This document shows, in pieces, positions 10,131 through 17,895 of a stretch of 24,851 nucleotides of DNA. A model generated the notes under the pieces. It searched no databases. It was given only the letters and a program-made list of their open reading frames with translations, and was not told the DNA's origin. Every line of letters begins with the position of its first letter. Position 1 is the first letter of the stretch. The stretch comes from Nemertoderma westbladi. Its lineage: Eukaryota > Xenacoelomorpha > Nemertodermatida > Nemertodermatidae. The stretch lies in contig JAUCBJ010000094.1 in NCBI GenBank assembly GCA_032718475.1, forward strand, positions 1 through 24,851. The letters run 5' to 3'. The translations under genes were made by a program, and so were the position numbers.

Positions 10131-10274
10131 GGTAAGTGGCTCGGTCGGTGGGATGGTAGGAAGGTGGATGGGAAGATGGGAATGTAGGAAGGTAGATGGG
10201 AATGTAGGAAGATGGGAATGTAGGGAGATCGGAATGTGGGAAGATGGGAATGACGTTATTTTTACCTACCAATA

Positions 10275-10516
10275 GAGGGAAAGGAGCAGGTTACAGAGGC
10301 GGGTTTTTCTAACCAAAACAATAAACGATATTGTTACCAATTGAGGGATAGGAGCAGGTTACAGAGGCGGGCTTTTCTAACCAAAACAATAAACGATATT
10401 GTTACCAATTGAGGGATAGGAGCAGGTTACAGAGGCGGGCTTTTCTAACCAAAACAATAAACGATATTGTTACCAATTGAGGGAAAGGAGCAGATTACAG
10501 AGGCGGGCTTTTGTAA
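10275..10516 (+). repeat. 68-bp tandem repeat, about 3.5 copies
   Basis: Units begin GAGGGATAGGAGCAGGTTAC at 10275, 10343, 10411 and 10479, exactly 68 bp apart, and include TAACCAAAACAATAAACGAT. The copies are nearly identical, indicating recent expansion. The last unit is truncated. Confidence 0.95.
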
Positions 10517-10524
10517 ACTGACGG

Positions 10525-10602
10525 AGATTAAATTTTGCTTTATTTTTACTAATTGCAATTGTGCGCTAAGTCTCGCCATGACTGCGTGACTCGTCCCACA
10601 GA
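10525..10602 (+). repeat. Short copy of the GCTCGCCC repeat family
   Basis: TTTACTAATTGCAATTGTGCGCTAAG followed by a diverged CTCGCC...ACTCGTCCCAC tail matches the 3' part of the copy at 17110-17402. Only about 80 bp are present. Confidence 0.6.
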
Positions 10603-10960
10603 ACATCCAGCTCTCCACACAACTATCACCCAACTACTCTCAACTTTGACTTACTTTCACCCAACTACGCTCCACTTCCACCCAACTACATTCAACCTTC
10701 ATCCAACTACACTTAACTTTCACCACTTTCTCGCACCCTATGTCAGAATTTTTCAAAATAAAAAATTATAAAGCAAATTATAAAGTTGCCAAAAACCATA
10801 CAAATTATAATACACATCGCATTTTTGGATGTGGAGTTGTGTAGGCCATACAGTACAATATATCTAATGTTTAGTTCAGAGGCATAACAGGTATTTTTCG
10901 TTCTGGAACTGAAATTTGGTGATACACGTAATTTTTAAAATTTCGTGACCATGGTTTTCT

Positions 10961-11215
10961 GTGATTGTGGGTCGAGCCACGCAGTAAAGGCGAGCCTTTT
11001 CGCACAATGATAATTAGTAAATAGGGCAAAATTTCATGTAATTGCGTCCGTCTTTCTGTCTGTCCATCTGTCTTTAATGAAAAATACATTCGTAAATAAC
11101 TTTTGAAGATTTTAACCATTTTCAACAAAATTTTGTATGGGCGTACTGGAGAAAAAGTTCCAATATTTTAGAAAGTTACGGGCAAATACCTCTCGAACTT
11201 TTGTAATATTGGCAT
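10961..11215 (-). repeat. GCTCGCCC-family copy, reverse orientation
   Basis: On the reverse strand it runs from AAAAGTTCGAGAGGTATTTG through GAAAATGGTTAAAATCTTC, a GACAGACAG patch and GAAATTTTGCC, to GTGGCTCGACCCAC. This is the same order as the forward copy at 17110-17402. It is non-coding and lies just left of the hAT-type insertion. Confidence 0.8.
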
Positions 11216-11228
11216 ATCCTACTGTACA

Positions 11229-12296
11229 CAGGGGCGGTTCTAGGATTTTGCTTGGGGGGTGGGGGGGGGGGGCAAAATATTTAATTTGCTGAGGTCAATT
11301 TTTCGGACTTGTAAATGGCTCCACGCAAGCAGTGGAGTCCGATCTGGACAAGTTTATAAACGCCAACTTTAAATCGTTCAAAAAAAACATTCCTAACAAC
11401 AACTTTGTCTAAACCCGCGTCTACTCGAATTATTTAGTTAATGGAAGGGTCGCAGCCGTCAGCTGGTGGTAACCCGTATCGTTCCAAAGATGTGGAGGAG
11501 AGACGTGACGTGTGTGGCACTCCTTTCTGCCTTTCCATTTCACTATTTTAATTGCAAAATTATATTACAGTATATTAAGAAATTTACTGCTTAAATTTAC
11601 TTGCATGCCTTAAACCACAAAGCCACTGAACATACCAATGGAGATATTTCCAGTGACCATACCATGGACCAATTGCAGGAGACATCTACCTTCTCACCTG
11701 TGACACCTTCACATGTGCACTGTGGGCAGTGCTGAAAGGCTATGCAACCAATACAGAACCAAACTGTATGTATGTTTGTATGATGGATTGACTAAATTTC
11801 TAGCATCAATAAGCTAAACTTGGAACCACCATTATACTATCAGCTGGCTATGATGCCACTGCTGCTTAAATTTTGGCGCCCCTTGGAAGGTCCCCCCCCC
11901 CCCCCCCCCCCTTCTGCACGCCACTGCACGGTCGAGAAGAGGTTTCGGAAACAAGCTACAGTTCCTCGCAGCCCCCAATGAAAAAAAATAAACAAAAAAA
12001 CATTTAAAAAAATTATTATACTTTGAAAATATTTCCCGATTTTTTCCCGAATTCCCAAAGTTCCAGAATTTTACAAAATTATCAGTGTTTTATAATGGAG
12101 ACCGCCGGGTAGTAACTAAATTTTGAAAAAAAAATAGAAGTCTTTTCTCAGAGAGGTCTGTTTTCGAGCAAAAGTCGGTACCCACTGGTACGGATTTGCC
12201 ACATTACCTTTCGCTAGGGAGGGGGCAAGCCCCCCCCCCCCAAGATACCTGGGGAGGGGCAAATGCCCCCTTCCCCCCCCCCTAGAACCGCCACTG
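11229..12296. mobile_element. 1068-bp non-autonomous hAT-type element
   Basis: The termini are CAGGGGCGGTTCTAGG (11229-11244) and the reverse complement of CAGTGGCGGTTCTAGG (12281-12296), one mismatch in 16. They are flanked by a perfect 8-bp duplication ACTGTACA (11221-11228 and 12297-12304). CAGNGGCGG ends and 8-bp duplications are hAT hallmarks. No transposase frame is visible. Long G/C runs lie near both ends (for example 20 C at 11892-11911 and 12 C at 12230-12241). A second terminus-like CTGCACGCCACTG at 11914-11926 hints at another hAT piece inside. Confidence 0.9.
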
Positions 12297-12304
12297 ACTG
12301 TACA

Positions 12305-12715
12305 TATACTGTATGTACTAGAGACCACAGGCCGCGTCTATATGATTACATTGATCAACGTACGCAATTCTCTACCTTAGTGTGATGAATTATTAGTTCC
12401 ACTAAGATCTGTACTGTATAACGATCTTATCGATTCTCGTAAAGATCTTGTCCATTCTGGCATTGCCTGTATGTGAATCATAATAAGAATGATAATAATA
12501 AGAAAGAATAAGAAGTAATGATAATAAGAAGTGAATCATAAGTTCTTTGCAGAATTTCTCTTGATCTGTACAGATCCCATTTTAGTTTATCAAAAATGTA
12601 AAAAGTTATAAAATTATTTCTGTTGTTTTGTTATAAATTATTATTAATTAATATAAAGGCCATGATTTTTAAAATAAAGCTGCTTAGTTTTTTTTCTTGT
12701 ATTCTATGATACATA
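12305..12715. other. TE4 spacer right of the hAT element, no gene
   Basis: AT-rich sequence with short AATAAGAA iterations near 12480-12530. No coding frame or RNA gene was recognised. Confidence 0.5.
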
Positions 12716-12723
12716 AAGGATAA

Positions 12724-13065
12724 TTACATTATTATAATTGCATTAAACATACAGTACTGTATAATATAGAAATTATGTCCATTAAATTTGTACTTATTAT
12801 AAACATTGTCATTCCTTACAACAAAAGTTTCCAATGCGATTTCGTCGTTAACAGTGTGACCCTCCTGTATATCAATACCGTTTTCATTTCCACCGCAATC
12901 CCACAGCGCCAGTTTAGTTTGTACATGTAGCTTCATTAGGTTGGGATTTTGGTGAGTATGGTATATGTACTGTAGACATCTGTAGGTATCTGGATCGTTC
13001 GCCAATAGTCTCGGTCTCTCCTTTGTATATTTATTGTTAAATTCATCAATTATTCTAGAACCAAC
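12724..13065 (-). CDS. Exon-like open segment in TE4 right arm, unknown protein
   Basis: On the reverse strand a TTTATATTTATTGCAG acceptor-like sequence precedes an open frame of 113 codons ending in a stop at 12724-12726. It starts VGSRIIDEFNNKYTKERPRL and includes TYRCLQYIYHTHQ, LHVQTKLALWDCGGNENG and EIALETFVVRNDN. There is no ATG at its start, so it reads as an internal or terminal exon rather than a complete gene. I do not recognise the family. The left-arm copy (9545-9805) keeps parts of the same protein but with stops. Openness in one arm may mean a captured host exon or part of an element-encoded protein. Upstream exons were not found. Confidence 0.5.
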   Translation of the reverse strand, partial: VGSRIIDEFNNKYTKERPRLLANDPDTYRCLQYIYHTHQNPNLMKLHVQTKLALWDCGGNENGIDIQEGHTVNDEIALETFVVRNDNVYNKYKFNGHNFYIIQYCMFNAIIIM

Positions 13066-13575
13066 CTGCAATAAATATAAACGTTAGTTTGTTACAGTAT
13101 TTTCATAAATTGCTCAGTCAGTGGGTGCAAAATACAGTACATGAAGCTTTTAAAAAGCTCATAGCTCAGCAACTCCTGAAAGAAGTTCAGAGTTTGTTAC
13201 TGTACATTATTATAATTTGTGGAAGTTGGGTGCTATACAGTATAGTTTGGTGTAAGTTGGATACAGTTGGGTTGAAGTTGGGTGTAGTTGGGTGAAAGTT
13301 GTGTAGTTGGGCGGAAGTGGGGTGTAGTTGCTGAGTTGGGTGAAAGTTGGGTGTTTGGCAGACCCGTAATCACATAATGACCATTGACCATACCATACCA
13401 AACTTTTACAGTACTTTTTAACTACAATATTTTGTAGGGGCCTATTTTGCCATCTCGCTCATTGTCTTCTTTGTTTTTATTGGCTTGTTTGTTTTGGGCT
13501 TGTTTTGTTCACCGATCATTGTGCTGTGGCTGTCCGATCCTCTGCTACTTTCCCTCAATTTGTACTGTGGTTGGT

Positions 13576-13655
13576 ACCGTTAACAACATAGTTTATTGTT
13601 TTGGTTAGAATGCTGCCGCTGTAACCTGCTCCTTTCCTTAAATTGGTAGGTAACA
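13576..13655 (-). repeat. GGAGCAGGTTACAG motif copy in TE4 right arm
   Basis: On the reverse strand AAAGGAGCAGGTTACAGCGG is followed by AACCAAAACAATAAACTATG, mirroring 9025-9100 within the other arm. Confidence 0.85.
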
Positions 13656-13914
13656 ACAGCGTTTATTGATTCCCACATTCACATTCCCATCCACCTTCCC
13701 ACATTTCCATCCAGCAAACCTAAAACAATAATAAGTTGTGAAATAATTGTTGAACTGTATCAAAATCTAATTAATACATTATGACAATGTACTGTATAAT
13801 AATTTCAAATCAGACAGTCTGATTCATAATGTAGGTCTACAAAACTTCTATACATTGACCTGACTGCCTGACTGCGCCTGACACTCGCTAATACTAAATT
13901 TTCACTTCTTGGTG

Positions 13915-14175
13915 CTCTTTTGTGGTCTTTTGCAGTCTTTTGCTGACTTTTGCGGTCTTTTGTGGTCTTTTGCGGTCTTTTGCAGTAATTCGTCTTGCAG
14001 TATATCCATGCCTTCTCTGTTCTTTTGTGGTCTTTTGCAGTCTTTTGCGGTCTTTTGTGGTTTTTTGCGGTCTTTTGCGGTCTTTTGTGGTCTTTTGCGG
14101 TCTTTTGTGGTATTTTGCGGTCTTTTGTGGTCTTTTGCGGTCTTTTTTGGTCTTTTGCGGTCTTTTGCGGTAATT
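13915..14175. repeat. 11-bp minisatellite, TE4 right arm (GTCTTTTGCGG orientation)
   Basis: Tandem GTCTTTTGCGG / GTCTTTTGTGG units are the reverse complement of the left-arm array. They are interrupted by the mirrored unique segment near 13998-14025. Copy numbers in the two arms differ slightly. Confidence 0.92.
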
Positions 14176-14194
14176 CGTAGGACCGCATGATGTG

Positions 14195-14830
14195 TCTTTT
14201 TGAGGAAGGTGATTCATCTGCAGTTCTCCAGTCTGCTCCTAGAGGGCGAAATGTCTGAAAGTGAAAACCTTCTCCCATTTCCGTGATTCTAATTCGATTA
14301 CCTTATTACCTTAGGCTATTCGATAGGCCCTACTATACCACATGTCAGCATGTTGAATCTTTGGGAAAAAGGTTATCGGTCATCTGTTCTCCAGTCTGCC
14401 GCTAGAGGGCAAAAATGTCTGAAAGTGACATCCTTGACTCATTCCATTATTTATGATCCGTCCTAGCTGAAACTTGTCAAATATGTTGTCTGTATCACTG
14501 TCTGTCTGTACACTATGTATCAGTATGTGCTCTCTTTGGAATACATCCTGCGCCAGTAGTGTGTCTTGCAGTCTTGGTGGGGTCGGTAATTGGTCTGCAG
14601 TTCTCCAGTCTGCTGCTAGAGGGCAAAATGTATGAAAGTGATCTTCTGCTTACCCATGTCTCCATTTTCTTCATCTTAATCTGTTTAAGCTGAGTCTTGG
14701 AATATAAGTACCTGACCACGACTACATGCTGTGTCTTTTTGAGGAAGGTGATTAATCTGCTGCTGCTGCAGTTCTCCAGTCTGCTGCTAGAGGGCGAAAT
14801 ATCTGAAAGCGAACACCTTTCACTTGCAAC
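14195..14830 (+). repeat. Tandem array with CGCTAGAGGGC cores, right part
   Basis: Four monomers are aligned on CTCCTAGAGGGC (14236), CCGCTAGAGGGC (14399), CTGCTAGAGGGC (14613) and CTGCTAGAGGGC (14784). With TE4 and one target copy removed (5731 bp), core spacings run 182, 217, 171, 163, 214 and 171 bp. That is a higher-order unit of three monomers, about 550 bp, repeated twice. Confidence 0.85.
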
Positions 14831-14962
14831 TTACTTGTGACGGCTAGTCTACCCGACAGCCCTACAGCATTTAAAAGAGCTAGAGAAAGTATGAAGCTAA
14901 GTGTAGGCCTATAATTTAAACAACCCACCAAACCCCACTGCACTTACAGTTAAGAAAAGACT

Positions 14963-15025
14963 TGTCCCAAATTACCCCAGCCTGTCCCAAATTCCCCCAT
15001 GTCCCAAATTACCCCAGTTTACCCT
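14963..15025. repeat. TE3 right subterminal iterons
   Basis: Three tandem TGTCCCAAATTACCCCA-type units (the middle one with ATTCCCCCA) end in AGTTTACCCT at 15025. They are the reverse complement of the left-end iterons. Confidence 0.85.
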
Positions 15026-15030
15026 ACTAC

Positions 15031-15138
15031 AAAAACCTAGCGAAAACCTTCAAAAACCGGCAAAAACCTTCCAAAAACCTACAAAAACCTTGCAAAAACC
15101 TAAAACCTAAAAATTTTTCTGAAAAACCTATGGTTTTT
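15031..15138. repeat. Subterminal AAAAACCT iterations, TE2 right end
   Basis: Repeated CAAAAACCTT / CTACAAAAACCT units directly precede the CAGGGCTGGCAAA-type terminus on the reverse strand. They mirror the left end of TE2. Confidence 0.8.
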
Positions 15139-15156
15139 GCCAGCCCTGGTAGTATG

Positions 15157-15830
15157 TGGTGATAGGGCTCCTTCAATTGGTAAAGTCAAAGTGGCCGTTT
15201 ATTGTATAAGTTAGAAAAGCCTGCCTCTGTATCTGTAACCTGTTCCTTTCCCTCAATTGGTTTATGACGTGTGTTACTTCTGTACTTATTATGTGGAAAC
15301 CCTAACACGTTAATCAGTTAATCCCCTTTCATTATCCAGCCGTTTTAAAATACCCTTCCTGTTATATGGAAAAATTAGAAGAGATGGTGGTAGCATCAAT
15401 TTGTAGTATTTCTTTCTGATAGGGCTCCCATGGGCTTAGACGAAATCGTAGATTGTACTGTGTACTGTAGTTAGCCTTAGCAGCAGCTGCAGTTGGCAAA
15501 CCTGGCATTGCTACCAGTTTCCACCAAATATAATTTGTAATTAAATATTTCTTGGAGCATAATCTAATCTAGTCCTAAAGACTTTAAAGTCCTGGGTACA
15601 TAAGGCTGTAAGGTTAGACATAACATGAATGTAAACTAAACAATATGCTAAAAGTAAAGTACAAAGTACCTAGAATGCTAGAATGTACCATTATATTCTA
15701 AGTACAGTACACTGAAGATACATACAGAGCTGCAAAGGTAACTTTCCATAACTTAATAGCTGTCTGGCTGTCTATCATCTGTAATGCTTCATGTATATTT
15801 AAGTTTGATTCTCAATGTCGCGTCCAAAAT
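15157..15830. other. Right part of TE1, no gene
   Basis: Non-coding sequence between the TE2 target duplication and the TE1 subterminal array. It includes one inverted copy of the GGAGCAGGTTACAG block at 15197-15261 (AACCTGTTCCTTTCCCTCAATT). The remainder shows no recognisable feature. Confidence 0.5.
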
Positions 15831-16097
15831 TGGACTTAAAGTCCAATATTGGACTTTTGTAAAAATTCAAAGCCTTATAAAAAAAGTTCCCCCTGGTGAA
15901 TTTCAGGTCCCCCTGTTCAAAACTCTTATTTTTTGATATATTTTCGATTAAAAAAAAAAAATCCCGCCCGATCCAATTACCCAAGGCCCTGGAACAATTG
16001 GCTGATTTGAAGTCCAATATTGGACTCGCAGAAGTCCAATTTTGGACTTGAACTGGAGTCGAAGTCCAATTTTGGACTCAAGTCCAATTTTTGACTT
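15828..16097. repeat. Subterminal AGTCCAAT/ATTGGACT units, TE1 right end
   Basis: The palindrome AAAGTCCAATATTGGACTTT recurs at 15838-15857, and further AAGTCCAATnTTGGACT units cluster at 16010-16095 before the TE1 terminus. A gap of about 150 bp with unrelated sequence lies between them. Confidence 0.85.
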
Positions 16098-16113
16098 CTC
16101 ACCGACTGACAGC

Positions 16114-17104
16114 CCTAGGCCTAACTGTCATTTGAACGATTCCGACTAAACTTAAAGCTTCACGGTTGACGATGAATACCTGAATACGGTCTGACGGTTT
16201 GGCGGCGACCGGCAACATAATTATATATCATACCGGTATATACTCGGTGGAACATAAACAGATAAACATGGCATGTGGCATGGCACATGTCAGTAGTAAA
16301 AGTAGGGTATACCCGAGAACAAAGTCGCCGAGTCCAAATGAACACGGAATGGAAGACTGAGTCCAATAATCTCGGAATGAAGTGGTCGAAATCCAAGCTT
16401 CGTTTAAGACTCCATGAGGTTTATATCTGTATATCTACCGTAACTGTCTACCGTCAGACCGTACAGCCGTACAGCCAACAGCCGTACTGCCGTAGCATTT
16501 TTATTTCTGTATTTATGTTGAACGTTTTTACAATTTTATTGTTTTTTTGTGGTTATACCTTTCAACTCCAGATCTCATACTGTCATATCCTCTACAGCTC
16601 TATGTTTGATGTTTGTTTGTCCTAAATTTTTGAATACCATACAGCCATATACTGTCAGACTGTAGCTGCCTACATTCAGACATTTGTTTGTTGCTTTTTC
16701 CTTTTCCTTACACTTTATATGTTAATGTTATAGGCCTATTTTAATGCTTAGAGCTCCTTAGTGCTTGTTTTAACTGATTTAATGCATAATGCTGTAATCG
16801 TAATGTCAAATATAAATTCCAACACCAGTTAAAAAATTTAAATGCCGTAAATGTATCAACGATTTCCATTCCGTACGAATGGTACGATAAATATTTACGA
16901 CAGCTATCGTTCGGAAAATTTTATTCACACAACCTGATTTTCATTTCCATCGTGAAATACGATAAATCTTAAAAATAGTACTGTCAGACTGTAGTACGAT
17001 TAATCGTAAAGTTATATTCACACTCACACAGGACACGTTCGTGGGGCGTCGCGCAGCACGCGAACTTTAGCAAGTTCGAAACAAGTTCGATTTGATCTGG
17101 AGTC
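16114..17104. other. Gene-free stretch
   Basis: A 116-codon open frame at 16275-16625 has no recognised domain and low-complexity content. Repeated CCGTACAGC/CCGTCAGAC motifs near 16430-16495 and ACGATAAAT motifs near 16880-16975 suggest repeat debris. Nothing firmer can be supported. Confidence 0.45.
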
Positions 17105-17109
17105 AAAAG

Positions 17110-17402
17110 TTCGAGAGGTATTTGCCCGTAACTTTCAAAAATATTGGTATATATATTGGTATATGGCTGTACAGCTGTATGGCAGTGCAGTATGGTATAT
17201 ATTTCTCTAGTAGTATATATACCCATAAAAAATTTGGTTGAAAATGGTTAAAATCTTCAAAAGTTATTTACGAATGAATTTTTCATTACAGACCGACAGA
17301 CAGATGATAGACTGGCATGAAATTTTGCCTTATTCTGTTATTTACTAATTATAATTGTGCGCTAAGGTTCGCCCTGACAGCCTGATTGCATGGCTCGCCC
17401 AA
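17110..17402 (+). repeat. GCTCGCCC-family copy, forward orientation
   Basis: AAAAGTTCGAGAGGTATTTG, then GAAAATGGTTAAAATCTTC, GACAGACAGATG, GAAATTTTGCC, GTGCGCTAAGG and finally GCTCGCCC. All are in the same order as the reverse copy at 10961-11215. This is the longest copy in the window. It has no open frame and no identified terminal inverted repeat. Confidence 0.8.
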
Positions 17403-17669
17403 CATAGTGTACTGGTGTAGCCTAGTATTTCTCAGTCAGTCACTGACCAGGCTGCAAACCACGCCTGCCACGCACAATTTTTCAGCCCCGCAATATCTGA
17501 CTATATAGTATATAGCGTGCATGGACTGAAAAAACGCGCACACCAAGCTGAAAAACAATTCAATTCACTGCTCACAAACATACGAATAAATAAATAAATC
17601 AAAAGAAGTATTATTTATTAACGTAAAGAAATAAAAAAATAAATTTAAGCAATGCAAAATATAAAAAAA

Positions 17670-17818
17670 ATGTGAGCGAAATTATTCATTTTAACAATGT
17701 CAGAATGTCAAATTCAGTAGGCCTAAAATGAAAAAAAACCGCGAGCGAAGCGAGCGATATTTTTTATTTTAACAATACAAATGGAAAATAAACGCGAGCG
17801 AAGCGAGTGAAATTAATT
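17670..17818. repeat. GCGAGCGAAGCGAGCG-containing tandem units
   Basis: About three units combine a (C)GCGAGCGAAGCGAG(C/T)GA core with a TTTATTTTAACAAT or ATTCATTTTAACAATG stretch; the first core is diverged. The cores stand out in an otherwise AT-rich background. Confidence 0.7.
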
Positions 17819-17895
17819 AAATGGCTATTTATTTTTCTCATTAAATTGCAGTTTTGCACACACAGACACACTTTAGGCCTATAACTTTTTTTACA

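Larger units (their letters stand above)
10130..10780 (+). repeat. Third, partial copy of the TE4 arm inside the spacer
   Basis: Three blocks recur in the same order and orientation as in the left arm. They are a GGATGGGAATGT minisatellite (10145-10250), the GGAGCAGGTTACAG block (10275-10516) and a CACCCAACTAC-rich block (10610-10730). The exon-like segment is not repeated. This suggests rearrangement or repeated self-duplication within the element. Confidence 0.65.
8464..14185. mobile_element. TE4: foldback/MULE-like element with ~1.4-kb inverted arms
   Basis: GGTCCTACGAATTACCGC at 8464 is mirrored by the right end at 14185. The arms stay recognisably inverted copies to about 9883 and from about 12716. 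A 9-bp direct repeat CATGATGTG borders both ends (8455-8463 and 14186-14194). An uninterrupted relative of the target (CTACATGCTGTGTCTTTTTG, around 14722-14741) exists in the same tandem array and confirms the insertion point. Long arms with an internal minisatellite and a 9-bp duplication fit foldback or Mutator-like elements. Each arm holds an exon-like segment, intact only on the right. No recognisable transposase was found. Confidence 0.88.
7571..15025. mobile_element. TE3: element with AGGGTAAACTGGGGTAAT termini
   Basis: AGGGTAAACTGGGGTAATTT at 7571 is mirrored by its reverse complement ending at 15025, and the match continues into GGGACA. The 17-mer TGGGGTAATTTGGGACA or close variants recurs several times near each end, as subterminal iterons. 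An 18-bp direct repeat ACTACAAAAACCTAGCGA lies at 7550-7567 and 15026-15043. It abuts the right end exactly, with 3 bp between it and the left end. The body outside TE4 is mainly a tandem array and has no transposase. The superfamily is not assigned. Confidence 0.7.
6791..15148. mobile_element. TE2: hAT-like element enclosing TE3
   Basis: The ends are CAGGGCTGGCAAA (6791-6803) and its exact reverse complement ending at 15148. They are flanked by a perfect 8-bp direct repeat GTAGTATG (6783-6790 and 15149-15156). CAGGG-type termini with 8-bp duplications are the hAT superfamily hallmark. Without the inserted TE3 the element is only about 0.9 kb and carries no transposase, so it is non-autonomous. 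Both subterminal regions consist of AGGTTTTTGT-type iterations. Confidence 0.8.
5862..16108. mobile_element. TE1: outermost inverted-repeat element of the nested stack
   Basis: Left end CAGTCGATGAGAAGTC (5862) and right end GACTTCTCACCGACTG (to 16108) are inverted copies with one difference. They are bordered by a direct ACAGC at 5857-5861 and 16109-16113, a weak candidate 5-bp target duplication. Both termini carry arrays of AAGTCCAATTTTGGACTT-like units. Removing the enclosed TE2 leaves about 1.9 kb of TE1, including a LINE fragment. No transposase was seen, so it is presumably non-autonomous. Confidence 0.65.

Noticed and set aside
11326-11926. Possible second hAT element with CAGTGG-type ends
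   Set aside because: Only about 8 terminal bases match and the flanking 8-mers (CACGCAAG, CACGGTCG) agree at too few positions.
13805-14278. 157-codon reverse-strand frame sharing its C-terminal part with a frame in the other arm
   Set aside because: Mostly minisatellite, and the shared tail is explained by arm similarity rather than coding selection.
16275-16625. 116-codon forward frame
   Set aside because: No recognised domain; its end is hydrophobic low-complexity sequence and nearby repeats suggest debris.
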